A stretch of 64,000 nt of DNA, from the NCBI RefSeq assembly GCF_010548375.1, contig NZ_JAAGLY010000003.1:186001-250000 (forward strand). Direction: 5' to 3'. This document shows, piece after piece, positions 12,801 through 22,065 of the stretch (position 1 is the stretch's first letter; each line of letters starts with the position of its first letter). The DNA is from Streptomyces sp. SID13726. Its GTDB lineage: Bacteria > Actinomycetota > Actinomycetes > Streptomycetales > Streptomycetaceae. Position numbers and translations under genes: made by a program. The notes under the pieces were generated by a model, which saw nothing but the letters and a program-made list of their open reading frames with translations, had not been told where the DNA came from and did no database searches.

Positions 12801-15800
12801 AGGATCTCGTGGACGCGTTCGTCGCCGCTCTCGCCGGTCTCGAACGCCCGGTAGCGCACGCCGAGTCGGCTGCCGTCGCGGAGGTCCGTCTTGCCCATCT
12901 CGACGAACCGCCCGTCCTCGCCGAGCAGCGAGAGCGACGCGTCCACGAACTCCCCGGCCAGGGAGTTCAGTACGACGTCCATGCGCGGGAACACCGACGC
13001 GAACCCGGTGTCGCGGGAGGACGCGATGTGGTCGTCGTCCAGGCCCAGCGCCCGCAGCGTGTCCCACTTCGCCGGACCGGCCGTGGCGTACACCTCCGCG
13101 CCGAGGTGCCGGGCGATCTGCACGGCGGCCATGCCGACGCCGCCGGCGGCCGCGTGGACGAGGACCTTCTCGCCGGGCGCGAGCGCGGCCAGGTCCACGA
13201 GGGCGTACCAGGCGGTGGTGAAGGCCACCGGCACGGTCGCGGCCTTCTCCCAGGTCCAGCTGTCCGGGACGCGGGTCACCTTCAGCGCGTCGGTCACCGC
13301 GAGGGGTCCGAAGCCGCCGAAGAGCATGCCGGTGACGCGGTCCCCCACGGTGAGGTCGGTGACACCGGGTCCGACCTCGACGATCCGGCCCGCTCCCTCG
13401 CTGCCGAGGAGTGCCTGGCCGGGATACATGCCGAGGGTGATGAGGAGGTCGCGGAAATTGACGCCGCAGGCGCGTACGGCGATACGCACCTGGCCCTCGG
13501 CAAGGGGAGCCGTGGCGGTGGGCCAGGGCACGAGGGCCAGGTGGTCGAGGGTGCCGGGGGTGTCCACGGCCAGTCGCCAGGCGGGGGTCCCATCGGGCAC
13601 GGACAGCGGGGCCCGGGCGGGCACGAACAGCGGGGCGTCGGCAGGCACGGGCAGCGGGGCAGCGGTGGCGGCAGGGGCCAGCCGGGGTACGCGGGCCTCG
13701 CCCCGGCGCAGCGCGCCCCGGGGCTCCTCGGTCGCGACGAACCCGGGCAGCGCCTGCCAGGAGCCGGGATGCCCGTCGGTGTCGACGAGGACCAGCCGGT
13801 CCGGGTGTTCGGACTGCGCGGTGCTCAGCAGACCGGTCAGCGCGGACGTGACCGGGTCGGTGTCCTGCCAGTCGTCCGCCGGGCAGGCGTCCCGGGTGAC
13901 GACGACGAGTCGGGTGCCGGTGAGGCGGTCGTCGGCCAGCCAGTCCTGTATGTCGCCCAGGGCACGGGCGAGCAGAGCGCGGGCCGCCTGCGGGGGCGGC
14001 CCGTCGGGGACGGGCCAGGAGGTGAGGACGACGGGCGGGGCCGGGTCGAGGGCGGCCAGGGCGTCCCGGTCCGCGAGACGGGGCAGATCCAGGGCGGGGG
14101 CGATGCCGAGAGGGTCGTCGCCGAGGACGGCCCAGTGCGCGGTGGGCGCGTCGGCGGGCAGCTCGACCGGTGTCCAGGCCACCCGGTGCAGCCCGTCCGC
14201 CGCGGTGGACCGCGCGGTGCCGGAGACCGGCCGCAGGACCAGGGCGTCCACGGCGGCCACGGGGCCGCCCGCCGGGTCGGTGAGGGTGACGGCGACGGTG
14301 TCGTCGCCGGTCCTGGCCAGCCGTATCCGCAGCGCCTTCGCGCCCACGGCGGACAGTGTCACCCCGGACCAGGAGAACGGCAGACGCGGCCCGCTGTCCC
14401 CGCTGTCCGTCTCCAGGAATCCTGCGAACCCGGCCGCGTGCAGCGCCGCGTCCAGCAGGGCCGGATGCAGCCCGTAGCGGGCGGCCTGGTCGCTGTGTCC
14501 GTCGGGCAGGGCGGCCTCGGCGTAGATCTCGTCACCGGCGCGCCAGGCGGCGCGCAGTCCTCGGAAGGCGGGGCCGTAGCCGTATCCCGCGCGGTCGAGG
14601 CGCGGATAGAGGTCGTCGACGTCCAGCGGTACGGCGCCGGCGGGCGGCCATTGGTCCGCGTCGGCGGACAACCATTGATCCGCGTCGGCGACCCTGGAGA
14701 CTGCGACGGGTTCGCCGGTGGTCAGGACGCCGGTCGCGTGCAGGGTCCACTCGCCCTGCGCCTCCTGCTCCGCGTCGCCGTCGATGACGTCAGGGCAGGC
14801 ATGGATGGTCAACGCCCGTGCGCCGGTGGCCGGTTCGGGGGCGGCGACGCGTACCTGGACGCGGACGGCACCCTGGTCGGGGATGGTCAGGGGGGTGTGC
14901 AGCGTCAGCTCGTCGAGCAGGTCACAACCCGTCAGGTCTCCTGCCTGGAAGGCGAGTTCGACGAAGGCGGTACCGGGGAGCAGGACGGTTCCTGCCACCG
15001 CGTGGTCGGCGAGCCAAGGCTGGGCACGGGTCGAGAGGCGGCCGGTGAGCACCAGTCCGTCATCGTCGGCCAGGCTCGTCGCCGCCGCCAGCAGCGGGTG
15101 CCCGACGGGCGCGAGCCCCAGCCCGGCGGCGTCGGCGGGCCCCCGCCCCGAGCCCTCCAGCCAGTACCTGCGGCGCTGGAAGGCGTACGTGGGCAGGTCC
15201 ACCCGCTCCACGTCGGTACCGGTGTACAGCGCTGCCCAGTCGACCTGGGCTCCGTGGACGTAAGCCTGTCCGAGGGAGTCCAGGAAGCGCTCGGGGCCAC
15301 CCTGGTCCCGGCGCAGGGTGCCGAGTGCGACACCACCGCCACGTTCGTCCAGGCAGTCCTGGACAGCGGTGGTGAGTACAGGGTGCGGACTGACCTCGAC
15401 GAACAACTCGTGCTCGGCGGAGGCGAGTTCGACGACGGCCTCGGCGAGACGGACCCGGTGACGGAGGTTGGAGTACCAGTAACCGGCGTCCAAGTCACCG
15501 GCCTTGACCCACTCACCCGAGTAGGTGGACAGCATCGGCACGCCCGGGGCCAGGGACGTCACCCCGGCCAACGACTCGGTGATCTCCCCCTCCAACGCCT
15601 CGACCATCACCGAGTGCGAGGCATAGTCGACAGCCACGCGACGGGCCTCGACTCCTGCTTCGGCACAGGCCGCCATGAACACGTCCAAGGCACCGGCCTC
15701 ACCGGACACCACCACCGACGCAGGCCCATTGACCGCAGCGATCCCCACACCCTCGACAAGCAGGGACTCGACGCGCTCGGCACCGGCGAACACCGAGACC

Positions 15801-17887
15801 ATCCCGCCGGTCCCGGCCAGCCGCCGAATCGCCTTCGACCGCAGGGCCACCACCCGCGCGCCATCCTCAAGCGACAAAGCACCCGCGACACACGCAGCAG
15901 CAATCTCCCCCTGCGAATGACCCACCACAGCAGCAGGCTCGACACCGACCGACCGCCACAACGCGGCCAACGACACCATCACCGCCCACAACACCGGCTG
16001 GACGACGTCCACTTGATCAAGGCCAATGCCCTGATCCAACACTTCACTCAGCGACCAGTCGACATACGGAGCCAGCGCCGCCTCACACTCCGCGATCGAC
16101 GCCGCGAACACCGCACTGGACGCGAGCAGTTCACGCCCCATCCCCACCCACTGCGCACCCTGACCCGGAAACACGAACACGACATCCCGCAGGGACGCCG
16201 ATCCGATCGCGCAGTTCGCGGGGTCGGTGCTCGCGGAGGCGAGTTCACGCAGCGCGGTCACGCGTTCCCGTGTGCTCGCGCCGAACACGACGGCGCGGTC
16301 CGGGAAGGTGGACCGGCCGGTGAGCGCGCGGCCGATGGCGGCGATGTCGGTGGTGCCGGTCTCAGCGAGGTCCGCCAGTCGGCCGGCCTGGGCGGCGAGA
16401 GCGGACGCGCCGTGTCCGGACAGTACCCACGGGGCCGGGGTGGCGGTGGTGAACGGCCTTGGCACGTCGGGCGTTTCGGGCTCGGAGGCGGCCGGTTCGG
16501 GGGCCTGTTCAAGCAGGAGGTGGACGTTGGTCCCGCTGACGCCGAAGGAGGAGACACCGATACGGCGGGGTCGGCCGGTCTCCGGCCAGGTGCGGGCCTC
16601 GACGAGCGGGCGTACGGCGCCTGCGGACCAGTCGACGTGCGGTGAGACCTCGTCGACGTGCAGGGTCTTGGGCAGGACGCCGTGTTCCAGAGCGAGGACG
16701 GACTTGATGACGCCCACGACGCCGGAGGCGGTCTGGCTGTGGCCGATGTTGGATTTCAGCGAACCGAGCCACAGCGGTTCCTCGCCGGAGCGGTGCCGGC
16801 CGTAGGTGGCGAGCAGGGCGTGGGCCTCGATCGGGTCGCCGAGCGTGGTGCCGGTGCCGTGGGCCTCGACGGCGTCGACGTCGGCCGGGGTGAGGCCGGC
16901 GTCGGTCAACGCCTCCTGGATGACGCGCTGTTGGGCGGGGCCGCTGGGGGCGGCGAGTCCGTTGGAGGCGCCGTCCTGGCTCGCGGCCGAGCCCCGGATC
17001 ACCGCCAGTACGCGGTGGCCGAGGCGCTGGGCGTCGCTCAGCCGTTCCAGGACGAGGACGCCGACGCCGTCGGCCCAGCCGATGCCGTCGGCAGCCGCGG
17101 AGAAGGCCTTGCAGCGGCCGTCGCGGGCCAGGCCGCCCTGCCGGCTGAACTCGATGAACGACCACGGGGTGCTGAGCACCGAGACTCCGCCGGCCAGCGC
17201 GAGCCCGCACTCGCCCTGGCGGAGGCTGCGGCAGGCGAGGTGCAGGGCGACGGCCGAGGAGGAGCAGGCCGTCTCCACGGTGAGCGCCGGGCCTTCGAGG
17301 CCGAGGGTGTAGGCGACGCGTCCGGAGGCGACGCTGGTGATGGTGCCGGTGAGGAGGTAGCCCTCCAGGCCGTCGGGCAGAGGCTGGTGACCGCCGCCGC
17401 CGTAGCCCTGGAAGGCCGCGCCGACGAACACGCCGGACTTGGTGCCGGCGAGGGTGTGCGGGTCGACGCCGGCGCGTTCGAGGGCCTCCCAGGAGGTCTC
17501 CAGGAGCAGCCGCTGCTGCGGGTCCATGGCGAGGGCCTCGCGCGGCGAGATGCCGAAGAAGTCGGCGTCGAAGCCGGCGACGTCGTCGATGAAGCCGCCC
17601 CGGTCGACGTAGAAGGTGCCCGGCTTGTCGGGGTCGGGGTCGTACAGCGCGTCGATGTCCCAGCCACGGTCGGCGGGCAGCGGGCCGATCGCGTCGGTGC
17701 CGTCGGCGACCAGCCGCCACAGGTCCTCGGGGCCGCGCACCCCGCCGGGCAGCCGGCAGGCCATGCCCACGATCGCGATCGGCTCGTGCGCGGCCTCGGT
17801 GAGCGCCTTGTTGGTGCGGCGCAGCCGTTCGGTCTCCTTGAGCGAGGCCCGCAGCGCGTCGAGGATCTGCTCGGTGGACGTGGTCAT
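6818..17887 (-). CDS. PKS C: type I polyketide synthase, modules 4 (fully reducing) and 5
   Basis: A 3689-residue bimodular PKS. After an N-terminal docking helix, module 4 has KS (Cys208, within ETACSSS), AT (GHSQG near 654, YASH near 755: methylmalonyl-CoA), DH (HAVAG..P catalytic motif near 961 and a DAALH partner motif), ER (about 1462-1746, with [14 protein letters not shown] and a GGVGM cofactor loop), KR with the B-type LDD motif (about 1749-1929) and ACP (Ser near 2065). Module 5 has KS (Cys near 2302, CSAS rather than CSSS), AT (YASH near 2858: methylmalonyl), an A-type KR (about 3252-3430; Trp present, no LDD) and ACP (Ser near 3567), ending in an acidic docking tail. The ATG at 17887 is preferred over upstream in-frame codons: GGAG lies six bases before it and the sequence then matches other PKS docking helices. 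It has its own promoter at 18017-18071. Confidence 0.97.
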   Translation of the reverse strand: MTTSTEQILDALRASLKETERLRRTNKALTEAAHEPIAIVGMACRLPGGVRGPEDLWRLVADGTDAIGPLPADRGWDIDALYDPDPDKPGTFYVDRGGFIDDVAGFDADFFGISPREALAMDPQQRLLLETSWEALERAGVDPHTLAGTKSGVFVGAAFQGYGGGGHQPLPDGLEGYLLTGTITSVASGRVAYTLGLEGPALTVETACSSSAVALHLACRSLRQGECGLALAGGVSVLSTPWSFIEFSRQGGLARDGRCKAFSAAADGIGWADGVGVLVLERLSDAQRLGHRVLAVIRGSAASQDGASNGLAAPSGPAQQRVIQEALTDAGLTPADVDAVEAHGTGTTLGDPIEAHALLATYGRHRSGEEPLWLGSLKSNIGHSQTASGVVGVIKSVLALEHGVLPKTLHVDEVSPHVDWSAGAVRPLVEARTWPETGRPRRIGVSSFGVSGTNVHLLLEQAPEPAASEPETPDVPRPFTTATPAPWVLSGHGASALAAQAGRLADLAETGTTDIAAIGRALTGRSTFPDRAVVFGASTRERVTALRELASASTDPANCAIGSASLRDVVFVFPGQGAQWVGMGRELLASSAVFAASIAECEAALAPYVDWSLSEVLDQGIGLDQVDVVQPVLWAVMVSLAALWRSVGVEPAAVVGHSQGEIAAACVAGALSLEDGARVVALRSKAIRRLAGTGGMVSVFAGAERVESLLVEGVGIAAVNGPASVVVSGEAGALDVFMAACAEAGVEARRVAVDYASHSVMVEALEGEITESLAGVTSLAPGVPMLSTYSGEWVKAGDLDAGYWYSNLRHRVRLAEAVVELASAEHELFVEVSPHPVLTTAVQDCLDERGGGVALGTLRRDQGGPERFLDSLGQAYVHGAQVDWAALYTGTDVERVDLPTYAFQRRRYWLEGSGRGPADAAGLGLAPVGHPLLAAATSLADDDGLVLTGRLSTRAQPWLADHAVAGTVLLPGTAFVELAFQAGDLTGCDLLDELTLHTPLTIPDQGAVRVQVRVAAPEPATGARALTIHACPDVIDGDAEQEAQGEWTLHATGVLTTGEPVAVSRVADADQWLSADADQWPPAGAVPLDVDDLYPRLDRAGYGYGPAFRGLRAAWRAGDEIYAEAALPDGHSDQAARYGLHPALLDAALHAAGFAGFLETDSGDSGPRLPFSWSGVTLSAVGAKALRIRLARTGDDTVAVTLTDPAGGPVAAVDALVLRPVSGTARSTAADGLHRVAWTPVELPADAPTAHWAVLGDDPLGIAPALDLPRLADRDALAALDPAPPVVLTSWPVPDGPPPQAARALLARALGDIQDWLADDRLTGTRLVVVTRDACPADDWQDTDPVTSALTGLLSTAQSEHPDRLVLVDTDGHPGSWQALPGFVATEEPRGALRRGEARVPRLAPAATAAPLPVPADAPLFVPARAPLSVPDGTPAWRLAVDTPGTLDHLALVPWPTATAPLAEGQVRIAVRACGVNFRDLLITLGMYPGQALLGSEGAGRIVEVGPGVTDLTVGDRVTGMLFGGFGPLAVTDALKVTRVPDSWTWEKAATVPVAFTTAWYALVDLAALAPGEKVLVHAAAGGVGMAAVQIARHLGAEVYATAGPAKWDTLRALGLDDDHIASSRDTGFASVFPRMDVVLNSLAGEFVDASLSLLGEDGRFVEMGKTDLRDGSRLGVRYRAFETGESGDERVHEILDQVVTLIDDGTLRPLPHRTWDVRRAPDALRHIQQARHVGKVVLTVPRALDIEGTVLVTGATGTLGALVARHLVAEHGVRHLLLTSRSGTDAPGAADLLADLAPAGAEATLTACDTADREALRALLGSVPADRPLTAVVHTAGVLDDGVLSALDPDRLDTVLRPKADAAWHLHELTARQDLAAFVLFSSAAGVFGNAGQGNYAAANTFTDALAQHRRALGLPATSLAWGLWEERTGLTGHLEAGDVGRMRRTGVTALDSARGLALFDAALTAVQPLLVPIALDRAALRRQARSGSLPALLRGLVRTAPARRTAADTAAPADAGHTLAQRLAGTTPGEADRVLADLVRGHAATVLGHESATAVDLDRAFRDLGFDSLTAVELRNRLSTATGLRLPATLVFDHPTPQRLASHLRETLLGDVTAVPDKAVAATGPGRESGEPLAIVAMSCRFPGGVASPEDLWQLLADGGDAIGGFPDDRGWDLTGLYHPDPDHPGTCYTRHGGFLRDVAEFDSSLFGISPREALAMDPQQRLLLEVTWEAFERAGITPSSVRGEQVGVYVGTGPSTYGGPLDNAPDGLEGHLMTGNATSVASGRLAFTFGLEGPAVTIDTACSASLVALHMAVGALRSGEVSMALAGGAAVMSTPGGLMAFSRQRGLAADGRSKAFSAAADGMGMAEGVGMLLVERLSDARRRGHPVLAVVRGSAVNQDGASNGLTAPNGPSQQRVIRAALADAGLTPGDVDAVEAHGTGTPLGDPIEAQALLATYGDRGADQVPALIGSVKSNIGHTQAAAGVAGVMKMVLALRAGRLPRTLHVDEPSAHVDWSAGSVELLTEARAWPEGDRVRRAAVSSFGISGTNAHVILEQAPDGEQAPDDEPAPAAPAAAPVVDLGGLVPWVVSGRGTSALAGQAGRLAGFATADVDIDVVAAGLVTAREVFGHRAVLMGRDATELTTAAQALADGAESQGAVTGEAVAGGRVVFVFPGQGPQWAGMGRELLVSSPVFADSIAQCETALAPYVDWSLTDVLAGDGGELERADVVQPVLWAVMVSLAAVWRAAGVEPAAVLGHSQGEMAAACVSGALSLEDGARVVALRAKPIMRLAGTGGLLLVFAPLDRVEPLFTEGIGIAAVNGPRSVVVSGSEAALGEFLTVCTAAGLRARRVAIDYASHSPMVEEVEAEIMEALSGLTSQAPEVPMLSTYTGEWVRAGDLDAAYWYGNLRHRVRLAETIGELADTGHEMFIEVSPHPVLTPAVQDCLDERGGGVVLGTLRRDQGGSERLLRSLAEAFVHGAPVDWPTLLPAGPATPVDLPTYAFQRSRYWLESTRPRPEAADWRYRVTWQRAAEPRGLFQGRLLVIAPPAEVTGQAGELAALLTDSGAEVVWRETATDDVPSSYAELLREAGPVAGVLSLLALDTVPGETDGVPRGLAATLALARALAAERPGTRLWLATSGAVCTGPGDECPGDPAQAQVWALGRVFGLEHPESWGGLVDLPQTPDATTGRHLAAVLAGGLGDEDQLALRGNGVHVRRLARASRPATDTATATGTAVATVGWRPHGTVLITGGTGGIGGQVARRLAREGAGRLVLTSRRGLDAPGARELAGELVELGVEVVVEACDAADREALEALVDRVEKEGDPITAVFHAAGLIDTVPFDLTEPSHLAAAHRAKGLGLLNLEEVLGDRLEALVLFSSGSTVWGSAGSAAYGAANAFLDAFAEHRRRTTGLPVTSIAWGLWGEVGMGRGEPTAELIRRGVRPMEPERAVTLMLEAVAAGETTLTAADFDWPAFLPLFTARRPSPLLNGLAEQLGTRDGVGISEPDRHTDTAGDRLRERLAAQTATERRATVLSLVRDHAAAALGHADADSVAPGTAFKELGFDSLTAVDLRNRLVRATGLALPSTLVFDHPNAGALADLLLPDLVDGETDPWRDVLADLDRLEASVVSATAPTAEARDALGNRLRTLVAQLGGGGPRTDDGADVSEATTADELLALIEDEFGTG
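7485..8160 (-). repeat. KR-domain block, copy in module 5
   Basis: This stretch of the module 5 ketoreductase is nearly identical at the base level to 27075-27770 in module 3 of PKS B. It covers the Rossmann fold and active site through the KR end. Boundaries are approximate, judged by eye. Flanking sequence is clearly more divergent, so recent duplication or gene conversion between modules is likely. Confidence 0.75.
15478..16190 (-). repeat. AT-domain block, copy in module 4
   Basis: The methylmalonyl acyltransferase core of module 4 is nearly identical at the base level to the module 3 (28520-29470) and module 2 (33215-34165) copies. Synonymous positions are conserved, which points to recent homogenisation and not to selection on protein alone. 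Boundaries are approximate. Confidence 0.75.
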
Positions 17888-18016
17888 CGTGGACTCCGTG
17901 GCTGGACGCTCGCGATGCGGATGTGGCGGTACGGCGACGGCCTGCGGTGCGGCGCCTCGGGGATGCGGTCGCACGGACGACGGAGCCGCCCCCTGGCTCC
18001 GGTGCGGACCCGGATC

Positions 18017-18071
18017 ACACTAGGCAGGGGGTCGGCGCGGACAGCACCCCTATCGGCCCCCCTGACGCCCC
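18017..18071 (-). promoter_or_regulatory. PKS C promoter with the cluster direct-repeat motif
   Basis: Read toward PKS C, the activator-like motif at 18046-18071 has a GGGG-CGTCA-GGGGG block, five bases, then TAGGGGT. A TAGTGT -10 box (18017-18022) starts 30 bases after the TAGGGG start. The same arrangement precedes PKS A, the P450 and the first thioesterase-like gene. Predicted transcript start is near 18010. Confidence 0.6.
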
Positions 18072-18127
18072 ATCGATCACCCGGCCGACCTGCGGGTCAG
18101 GCACCGGCCGTGCGACCCCGGGCACAT

Positions 18128-18192
18128 CGAAGGCACCGACCATGCACCCCCGGACACACCGAAGACACCGAAGACACCGACCATGCACCCCC
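18128..18192. repeat. Pair of 24-bp direct repeats
   Basis: Two 24-bp units, 18128-18151 and 18169-18192, differ at one base and are spaced 41 bases start to start. Shorter GAAGACACC units lie between them. The function is unknown. Confidence 0.7.
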
Positions 18193-18200
18193 AGACACCC

Positions 18201-18236
18201 CGAAGGTGCCGCCCGTGAAGCCGGACGGCACCTTCG
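18201..18236 (-). terminator. Hairpin terminator after the ABC transporter operon
   Basis: A perfect 11-bp stem (CGAAGGTGCCG, 18201-18211, paired with 18226-18236) with a 14-base loop lies about 40 bases beyond the permease stop codon. It has no T-run, as is usual for Streptomyces terminators. Confidence 0.6.
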
Positions 18237-18275
18237 GCGCCGGGGGGGGGGACCGGATCGGCGCGAGACCTGTCG

Positions 18276-19835
18276 CTAGGCCGGCTTGGCCACCTTGGAG
18301 AGCAGCTCGGGGCCGCGCTTGCCCAGGCGGCGGTAGGAGTCGCGGCCCAGGCCCCAGGAGAGCAGGACACCGCTGAGGATGCCGACCGGTACGGCCGCCC
18401 AGGTCAGCGCGGTGTTGTCGCCGACCGTGCCGAGGATCAGCAGGACCAGTGGCGGAGCGGTGGTCAGCGCCATGACCGGGACCAGCAGGTTGACCTTGAC
18501 CTGCCGTCCCGGGGTGGGGGCGCCTCCCGCGTCGAGCGGGAACATGGTCAGCACGGACGTCCATACGATCAGACCCGCGGCCCCGCCGATAAGGGCCGGT
18601 TCGCCGCCGAGCACCCAGGGCCAGGCCCAGGTCTGCCCGCTGACCGCGGTGAGCACCAGCGTGAGCAGCAGCCCGATCGGGGCGACGATCAGCAGCCAGG
18701 CGTACTGCCGCCCGCGGATGTCGGCTCGCTCGACCCCCGGGGTGACCAGGAGCAGCCACAGGGCGGAGCCTTCGTCGCCGTGCAGGTTGGTGCAGGTGGC
18801 GCCCGCGATGAGGGTGAACAGGAGGCCCGCGAACGGCAGCATCGTCGTGCCACCGCTCAACGCCGGGATGAGACAAGCCAGCAGACCCACTACCAAGGCG
18901 ATCAGCAGGGACAGGAAGCGCAGCATGGACCGCGAGTACAGGCGCAGTTCCTTGCCGATGACGCCGCCGAGAGGAGTGGCAGGGATCAGCGAGGAGCCGG
19001 TGACGGCGCGGGCGGTGTGCGGCTTGTTCCTGGCCTTGGACTTGCTGCTGCCGCCCGCGGACATGACGAGACGGCGGCTCAGCAGGGCGGGCCAGATCGC
19101 GATCTGGACGACGATCAGCAGCAGGAGTCCGCCCAGGGCCAGCGCGACCATGCCCCAGTCGGAGGTGCGGACGGCGTCGACGGCGACCGCGCCCCACCCG
19201 GTGGGCAGGATCCGGACCACGGCCGCCAGCACCGGTGCGTCGCCCTTGGTGAGCTTGGACGCCACGAGCGGCACCAGCGAGGAGGCCAGCGACAGCATGG
19301 TGATCACCAGTGCGGCGAGCAGCGCGCCGAAGTCCCGGCCGCGCCGGGAGGAGACGACCGGGCCGAAGATGCCGATGGCGACCTGGGAGGAGACCACGGC
19401 GAGCACCAGCATGAGGACCACGGCCGCGGCGCCGATCAGTGCGCCGGCGACTCCGAACTGGGCGCCGTAGGCCACGAGCGAGAGGAAGGCGATGCCGCTG
19501 AACAGCAGCGAGCTGTTGACGAACGCGGCCCCGAGCATGGCGTAGGCGAGCTTGCGGGGCGGGATCGGCAGGAGCTTGAAGTAGTCCATGCGCAGGGTGC
19601 TGTCGTCACCGGCGAGCACCGGGCCGCTGACCCAGCCGATCAGCCAGCCCAGGCTGAGGATGGCCAGTACGTCGCCGCCGGCGCCGGGGTGGGAGTAGTG
19701 CGCGAACCCGGTGAGCAGGGTGCCGACCGCGAGGGTGAGGGCGAACACGGCGAGGGCGAGCAGGCCCCACTTGACCTTGCCGCGGGCCTTGGCGCGGGCG
19801 ATGGCCCGCTTCATCTCGATCAGGACGCCAACCAC
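18276..19835 (-). CDS. ABC transporter permease (about 520 residues)
   Basis: Integral membrane protein of 519 residues with about ten to twelve hydrophobic segments, arranged as two similar halves that each begin with a charged stretch (MKRAIARAKARGKVKW at the start; a KSKARNKPHTARA linker near the middle). This is the form of ABC-2 type permeases that pair with a separate ATPase. The GTG start at 19835 is preferred because GGAGG lies seven bases before it and it overlaps the ATPase stop by 16 bases, implying translational coupling. Its place between PKS genes suggests export of, or self-protection from, the polyketide. This is inference: no substrate can be read from the sequence, and the operon lacks the promoter motif shared by the PKS genes. 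Confidence 0.85.
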   Translation of the reverse strand: MVGVLIEMKRAIARAKARGKVKWGLLALAVFALTLAVGTLLTGFAHYSHPGAGGDVLAILSLGWLIGWVSGPVLAGDDSTLRMDYFKLLPIPPRKLAYAMLGAAFVNSSLLFSGIAFLSLVAYGAQFGVAGALIGAAAVVLMLVLAVVSSQVAIGIFGPVVSSRRGRDFGALLAALVITMLSLASSLVPLVASKLTKGDAPVLAAVVRILPTGWGAVAVDAVRTSDWGMVALALGGLLLLIVVQIAIWPALLSRRLVMSAGGSSKSKARNKPHTARAVTGSSLIPATPLGGVIGKELRLYSRSMLRFLSLLIALVVGLLACLIPALSGGTTMLPFAGLLFTLIAGATCTNLHGDEGSALWLLLVTPGVERADIRGRQYAWLLIVAPIGLLLTLVLTAVSGQTWAWPWVLGGEPALIGGAAGLIVWTSVLTMFPLDAGGAPTPGRQVKVNLLVPVMALTTAPPLVLLILGTVGDNTALTWAAVPVGILSGVLLSWGLGRDSYRRLGKRGPELLSKVAKPA

Positions 19836-20638
19836 GACAGTCCCTCCGCACCGCCGGTGTGGGCGCCGACGATGTGTACGAACGCCTCGTCGAGGGTCTG
19901 GTTGCCGCGCACGTCGTCGATGGAACCGGCCGCCTCGACCCGGCCCTTGGCGATGACGGCGATGTGGTCGCACAGTCGCTCGACCACGGCCATGACATGG
20001 CTGGAGAAGATCACCGAGCCGCCGCCGGAGACGAAGCGCTGGAGGATGGTGCGGATGGTGGCCGCGGACACCGGGTCGACGGCTTCGAACGGCTCGTCGA
20101 GGATGAGCAGTCGGGGGCCGTGCAGCAGCGCGGTGGCGAGGGTGATCTTCTTGCGCATGCCGGTGGAGTAGTCGACGACCATGGTGGACTCCGCCGAGTC
20201 CAGCTCCAGCACCTCCAGCAGTTCCTGCACGCGGGCGTCCACCGTCTCGCGGGACATGCCGCGCAGCAGGCCGAGGTAGGTGAGCACCTCGCGGCCGGTG
20301 AGACGGTCGGGCAGGGCCATGCCGTCCGGGAGCACTCCGATCAGGGACTTGGCGGCGACGGGGTCGCTCCACACGTCGTGGCCGAAGATGCTGGCCGAGC
20401 CGCCGTCGGGACGGAGCAGCCCGACGGCCATGGACAGCGAGGTGGTCTTGCCCGCGCCGTTGGGTCCGACCAGGCCGAAGAAGGAGCCGCGGGGTACGGT
20501 CAGGTCGATGTGATCGACGGCCACATGGTCACCGAACTGCTTGTACAGACCGGTGAGTTGCAGTGCGGGCTGGTCGTCGTCCACGGTGGCCGGAGCGAGG
20601 CGGGTGGACTCCCGGCCTCCTCGGGATGCGTGCGACAT
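19820..20638 (-). CDS. ABC transporter ATP-binding protein
   Basis: 272-residue nucleotide-binding subunit. The Walker A motif is GPNGAGKTT, the signature is YSTGMRKK (a divergent form of LSGGQ), Walker B is LLILDEPFEAVD, and the switch His is in SSHVM. These are features of single-domain drug- or antibiotic-export ATPases. The start ATG (20638, MSHASRGG) has GGAGA about ten bases upstream. The stop overlaps the permease start, so the two genes form an operon read leftward. The permease next door completes the transporter. The substrate is unknown; by position it may be the polyketide product. Confidence 0.92.
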   Translation of the reverse strand: MSHASRGGRESTRLAPATVDDDQPALQLTGLYKQFGDHVAVDHIDLTVPRGSFFGLVGPNGAGKTTSLSMAVGLLRPDGGSASIFGHDVWSDPVAAKSLIGVLPDGMALPDRLTGREVLTYLGLLRGMSRETVDARVQELLEVLELDSAESTMVVDYSTGMRKKITLATALLHGPRLLILDEPFEAVDPVSAATIRTILQRFVSGGGSVIFSSHVMAVVERLCDHIAVIAKGRVEAAGSIDDVRGNQTLDEAFVHIVGAHTGGAEGLSWLAS

Positions 20639-20780
20639 GGCGTTCGTGTCTCCAGACGCTCTTGTGGGGGGAATTCGCGGGCTGTCGCCGTCGGGACGGC
20701 GTGCGACGGCCGACGGCGGCATGGGACAACAGCGGGCAGTGGGAACGAAGCGACCTCCGCCGAGCACGAGCGCCTGAACA

Positions 20781-20790
20781 CGATATATCG
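20781..20790. promoter_or_regulatory. Palindrome CGATATATCG, candidate operator
   Basis: A perfect 10-bp palindrome, extended imperfectly to 14 bp (CACGATATATCGCG), lies about 145 bases upstream of the ABC ATPase start. It is an AT-rich island in GC-rich DNA. No matching regulator is encoded beside it, so the operator role is a guess. Confidence 0.35.
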
Positions 20791-20930
20791 CGAATGCCCC
20801 TCGCAGGACGAGCACCTTCGCACACCGGACCACCGTCGGCATCTCACCTGTACCACCATCGTCGACCTCGGCAGAAGCCCGTCCCGATGTCCTTGCCGAC
20901 TGCACACGAACAAATTGCTCTCCCCTGACA

Positions 20931-20960
20931 GAAGGCGCCTTCAGACCCCCTGAACAGGGG
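20931..20960. promoter_or_regulatory. Adjacent palindromes in the ABC transporter upstream region
   Basis: GAAGGCGCCTTC (20931-20942) is a perfect 12-bp palindrome. CCCCTG-AA-CAGGGG (20947-20960) follows after four bases. Two palindromes side by side in a divergent promoter region suggest a protein-binding site. It does not match the cluster direct-repeat motif. Confidence 0.35.
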
Positions 20961-21026
20961 TTCTCCGAAGCCCGACCGGGGTCGCACAGGGGTCCGCCCC
21001 AGAGGTGACGGCGGGGGCCGGTGTGC

Positions 21027-21078
21027 GGGCGTAGGGGGAACGGTAAGGGTGTGCCGGCTCCTGCGGCGTGCCTACGGT
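21027..21078 (+). promoter_or_regulatory. Promoter of the thioesterase-like/methyltransferase operon
   Basis: GGGCGTAGGGGG, five bases, then TAAGGGTG (21027-21051). A TACGGT -10 box (21073-21078) starts 29 bases after the TAAGGG start. Motif and spacing match the PKS A, PKS C and P450 promoters, and the orientation matches the gene at 21144. Predicted transcript start is near 21085. Confidence 0.6.
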
Positions 21079-21143
21079 ACGAGCGGGACCCGGCACCCAG
21101 GTGCCCCCGGACCACCCCTGTCCGATCAGAAGGAAACCGAGAA

Positions 21144-21941
21144 ATGGCCGAACTCCGATCCTGGCGGGTGACCGAAGGCGACCCGCACGCCGGAGCGCCG
21201 GTCGTGCTCGCGGTGGACTTCACCGCGACCGGTCGCCCGGAGGCGGCGTTCGCCGCACTGGCCCGCGGTCTGAAGACCGGGCATGCCGTCTGGGAGAGCC
21301 TGGCGCCGCCCCCCGGCGAGGAGCAGGGGATGACCGCGGAGGACTATCTGCTGGGCTGGACCGGCGAGTTGCGGGCCCAGAGCGTCACCGTGTCGCATGT
21401 GTTCGGCTACTGCGCCTCCTCCGTCTTCGCCCTCTCGCTGGCCGAGCGGGTGGGCGGCTGGCAGCACACCCCGTCCGTCGTCCTGTTCGACCCGACCGCC
21501 ATCAACGGCGAGACGGTGCTCCGCTACGGCTTCCGGCCGGTGGTCGACTCCCTGGCCGGGGTACTGGGTCCGGACGACGTGGCGGACGCGTACCGCGAGG
21601 GCGAGCAGGCAGTCGCGGACATTCCCGAACTGGCCGCGCTCGCGCAGGAGTTCGTCCACATCTACCGCAGGTTCGGCTGGGCCGCCTTCGAGCGGCTGGG
21701 GCTGCGGGCGGACCGGGCCGAGGAGTTGGTCGGCTGGTTCCGCAGCTATCTCCACTACGTCGTGGCCGCCGGCCGGATGCCGGTCGTCACCGGCCTCCCG
21801 GACGTCTCGGTGGTCCGCTCCAGCGACCTGCCCGGCAACCTGGACGTCCGCGCCGACCGCGAGCTGTGCTTCGACGTCGACCACGCCGAACTGCTCGGCC
21901 GTCCCGAGGTCGCCGAGGCGGTCCGGGACCTGCTCGGCTGA
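21144..21941 (+). CDS. Thioesterase-like alpha/beta hydrolase with Cys nucleophile (paralog 1)
   Basis: 265-residue cytosolic protein. The layout matches PKS/NRPS thioesterases: nucleophile elbow GYCASS with Cys90 where Ser normally stands in GxSxG, acidic residue Asp116 in VVLFDPT (the SrfTE Asp107 position), and His247 in DVDHAELL near the C-terminus. The inferred triad is Cys-Asp-His. It is a clear paralog of the protein at 23683-24474: the GYCASS, LDPT and DVDH-ELL segments are shared, as is the FERxGxR helix. The ATG at 21144 has AAGGA upstream and lies about 60 bases after a predicted transcript start. The methyltransferase follows 124 bases downstream in the same direction. Cys in place of Ser is known in a few NRPS thioesterases that form strained rings (sulfazecin, obafluorin). 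Here the role, editing, acyl transfer or release, is unknown. Confidence 0.75.
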   Translation: MAELRSWRVTEGDPHAGAPVVLAVDFTATGRPEAAFAALARGLKTGHAVWESLAPPPGEEQGMTAEDYLLGWTGELRAQSVTVSHVFGYCASSVFALSLAERVGGWQHTPSVVLFDPTAINGETVLRYGFRPVVDSLAGVLGPDDVADAYREGEQAVADIPELAALAQEFVHIYRRFGWAAFERLGLRADRAEELVGWFRSYLHYVVAAGRMPVVTGLPDVSVVRSSDLPGNLDVRADRELCFDVDHAELLGRPEVAEAVRDLLG

Positions 21942-22065
21942 CCGGTTCTCCCGCCGCCGCCCGTGCCCTCGTGGTCGCCGACCCGGTCCCCGGCCTCCAG
22001 CGTGCACACGTCCCCTTCAACTCACCCCGGTCACCGGCCGATCGGCTCGCGCCCAGGAGTACTGC

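Larger units (their letters stand above)
17888..18275. other. Intergenic region between the ABC permease and PKS C
   Basis: 388 bases without a gene. From left to right it holds the PKS C leader (about 120 bases), the PKS C promoter (18017-18071), a pair of direct repeats (18128-18192), a hairpin terminator for the ABC transporter operon (18201-18236) and a run of ten Gs (18242-18251). Confidence 0.7.
20639..21143. other. Divergent intergenic region between the ABC ATPase and the thioesterase-like gene
   Basis: 505 bases with no convincing gene. It holds the promoter of the rightward thioesterase-like gene (21027-21078) and three palindromes that may serve the leftward transporter operon: CGATATATCG (20781-20790, unusually AT-rich here), GAAGGCGCCTTC (20931-20942) and CCCCTGAACAGGGG (20947-20960). 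Confidence 0.7.

Noticed and set aside
12158..16645. Plus-strand open frame of about 1495 codons within PKS C
   Set aside because: Antisense shadow of the AT, DH, ER and KR coding sequence; low-complexity translation and no ribosome binding site.
17888..17974. Upstream extension of PKS C to 17974
   Set aside because: The extra 29 residues have no similarity to docking helices. The ATG at 17887 has GGAG at the right distance, and the predicted promoter would leave no room for a different leader.
19836..20372. Longer form of the ABC permease starting at 20372
   Set aside because: It would overlap most of the ATPase in another frame and add an Arg-rich tail. The GTG at 19835 has a strong GGAGG and starts the membrane protein properly.
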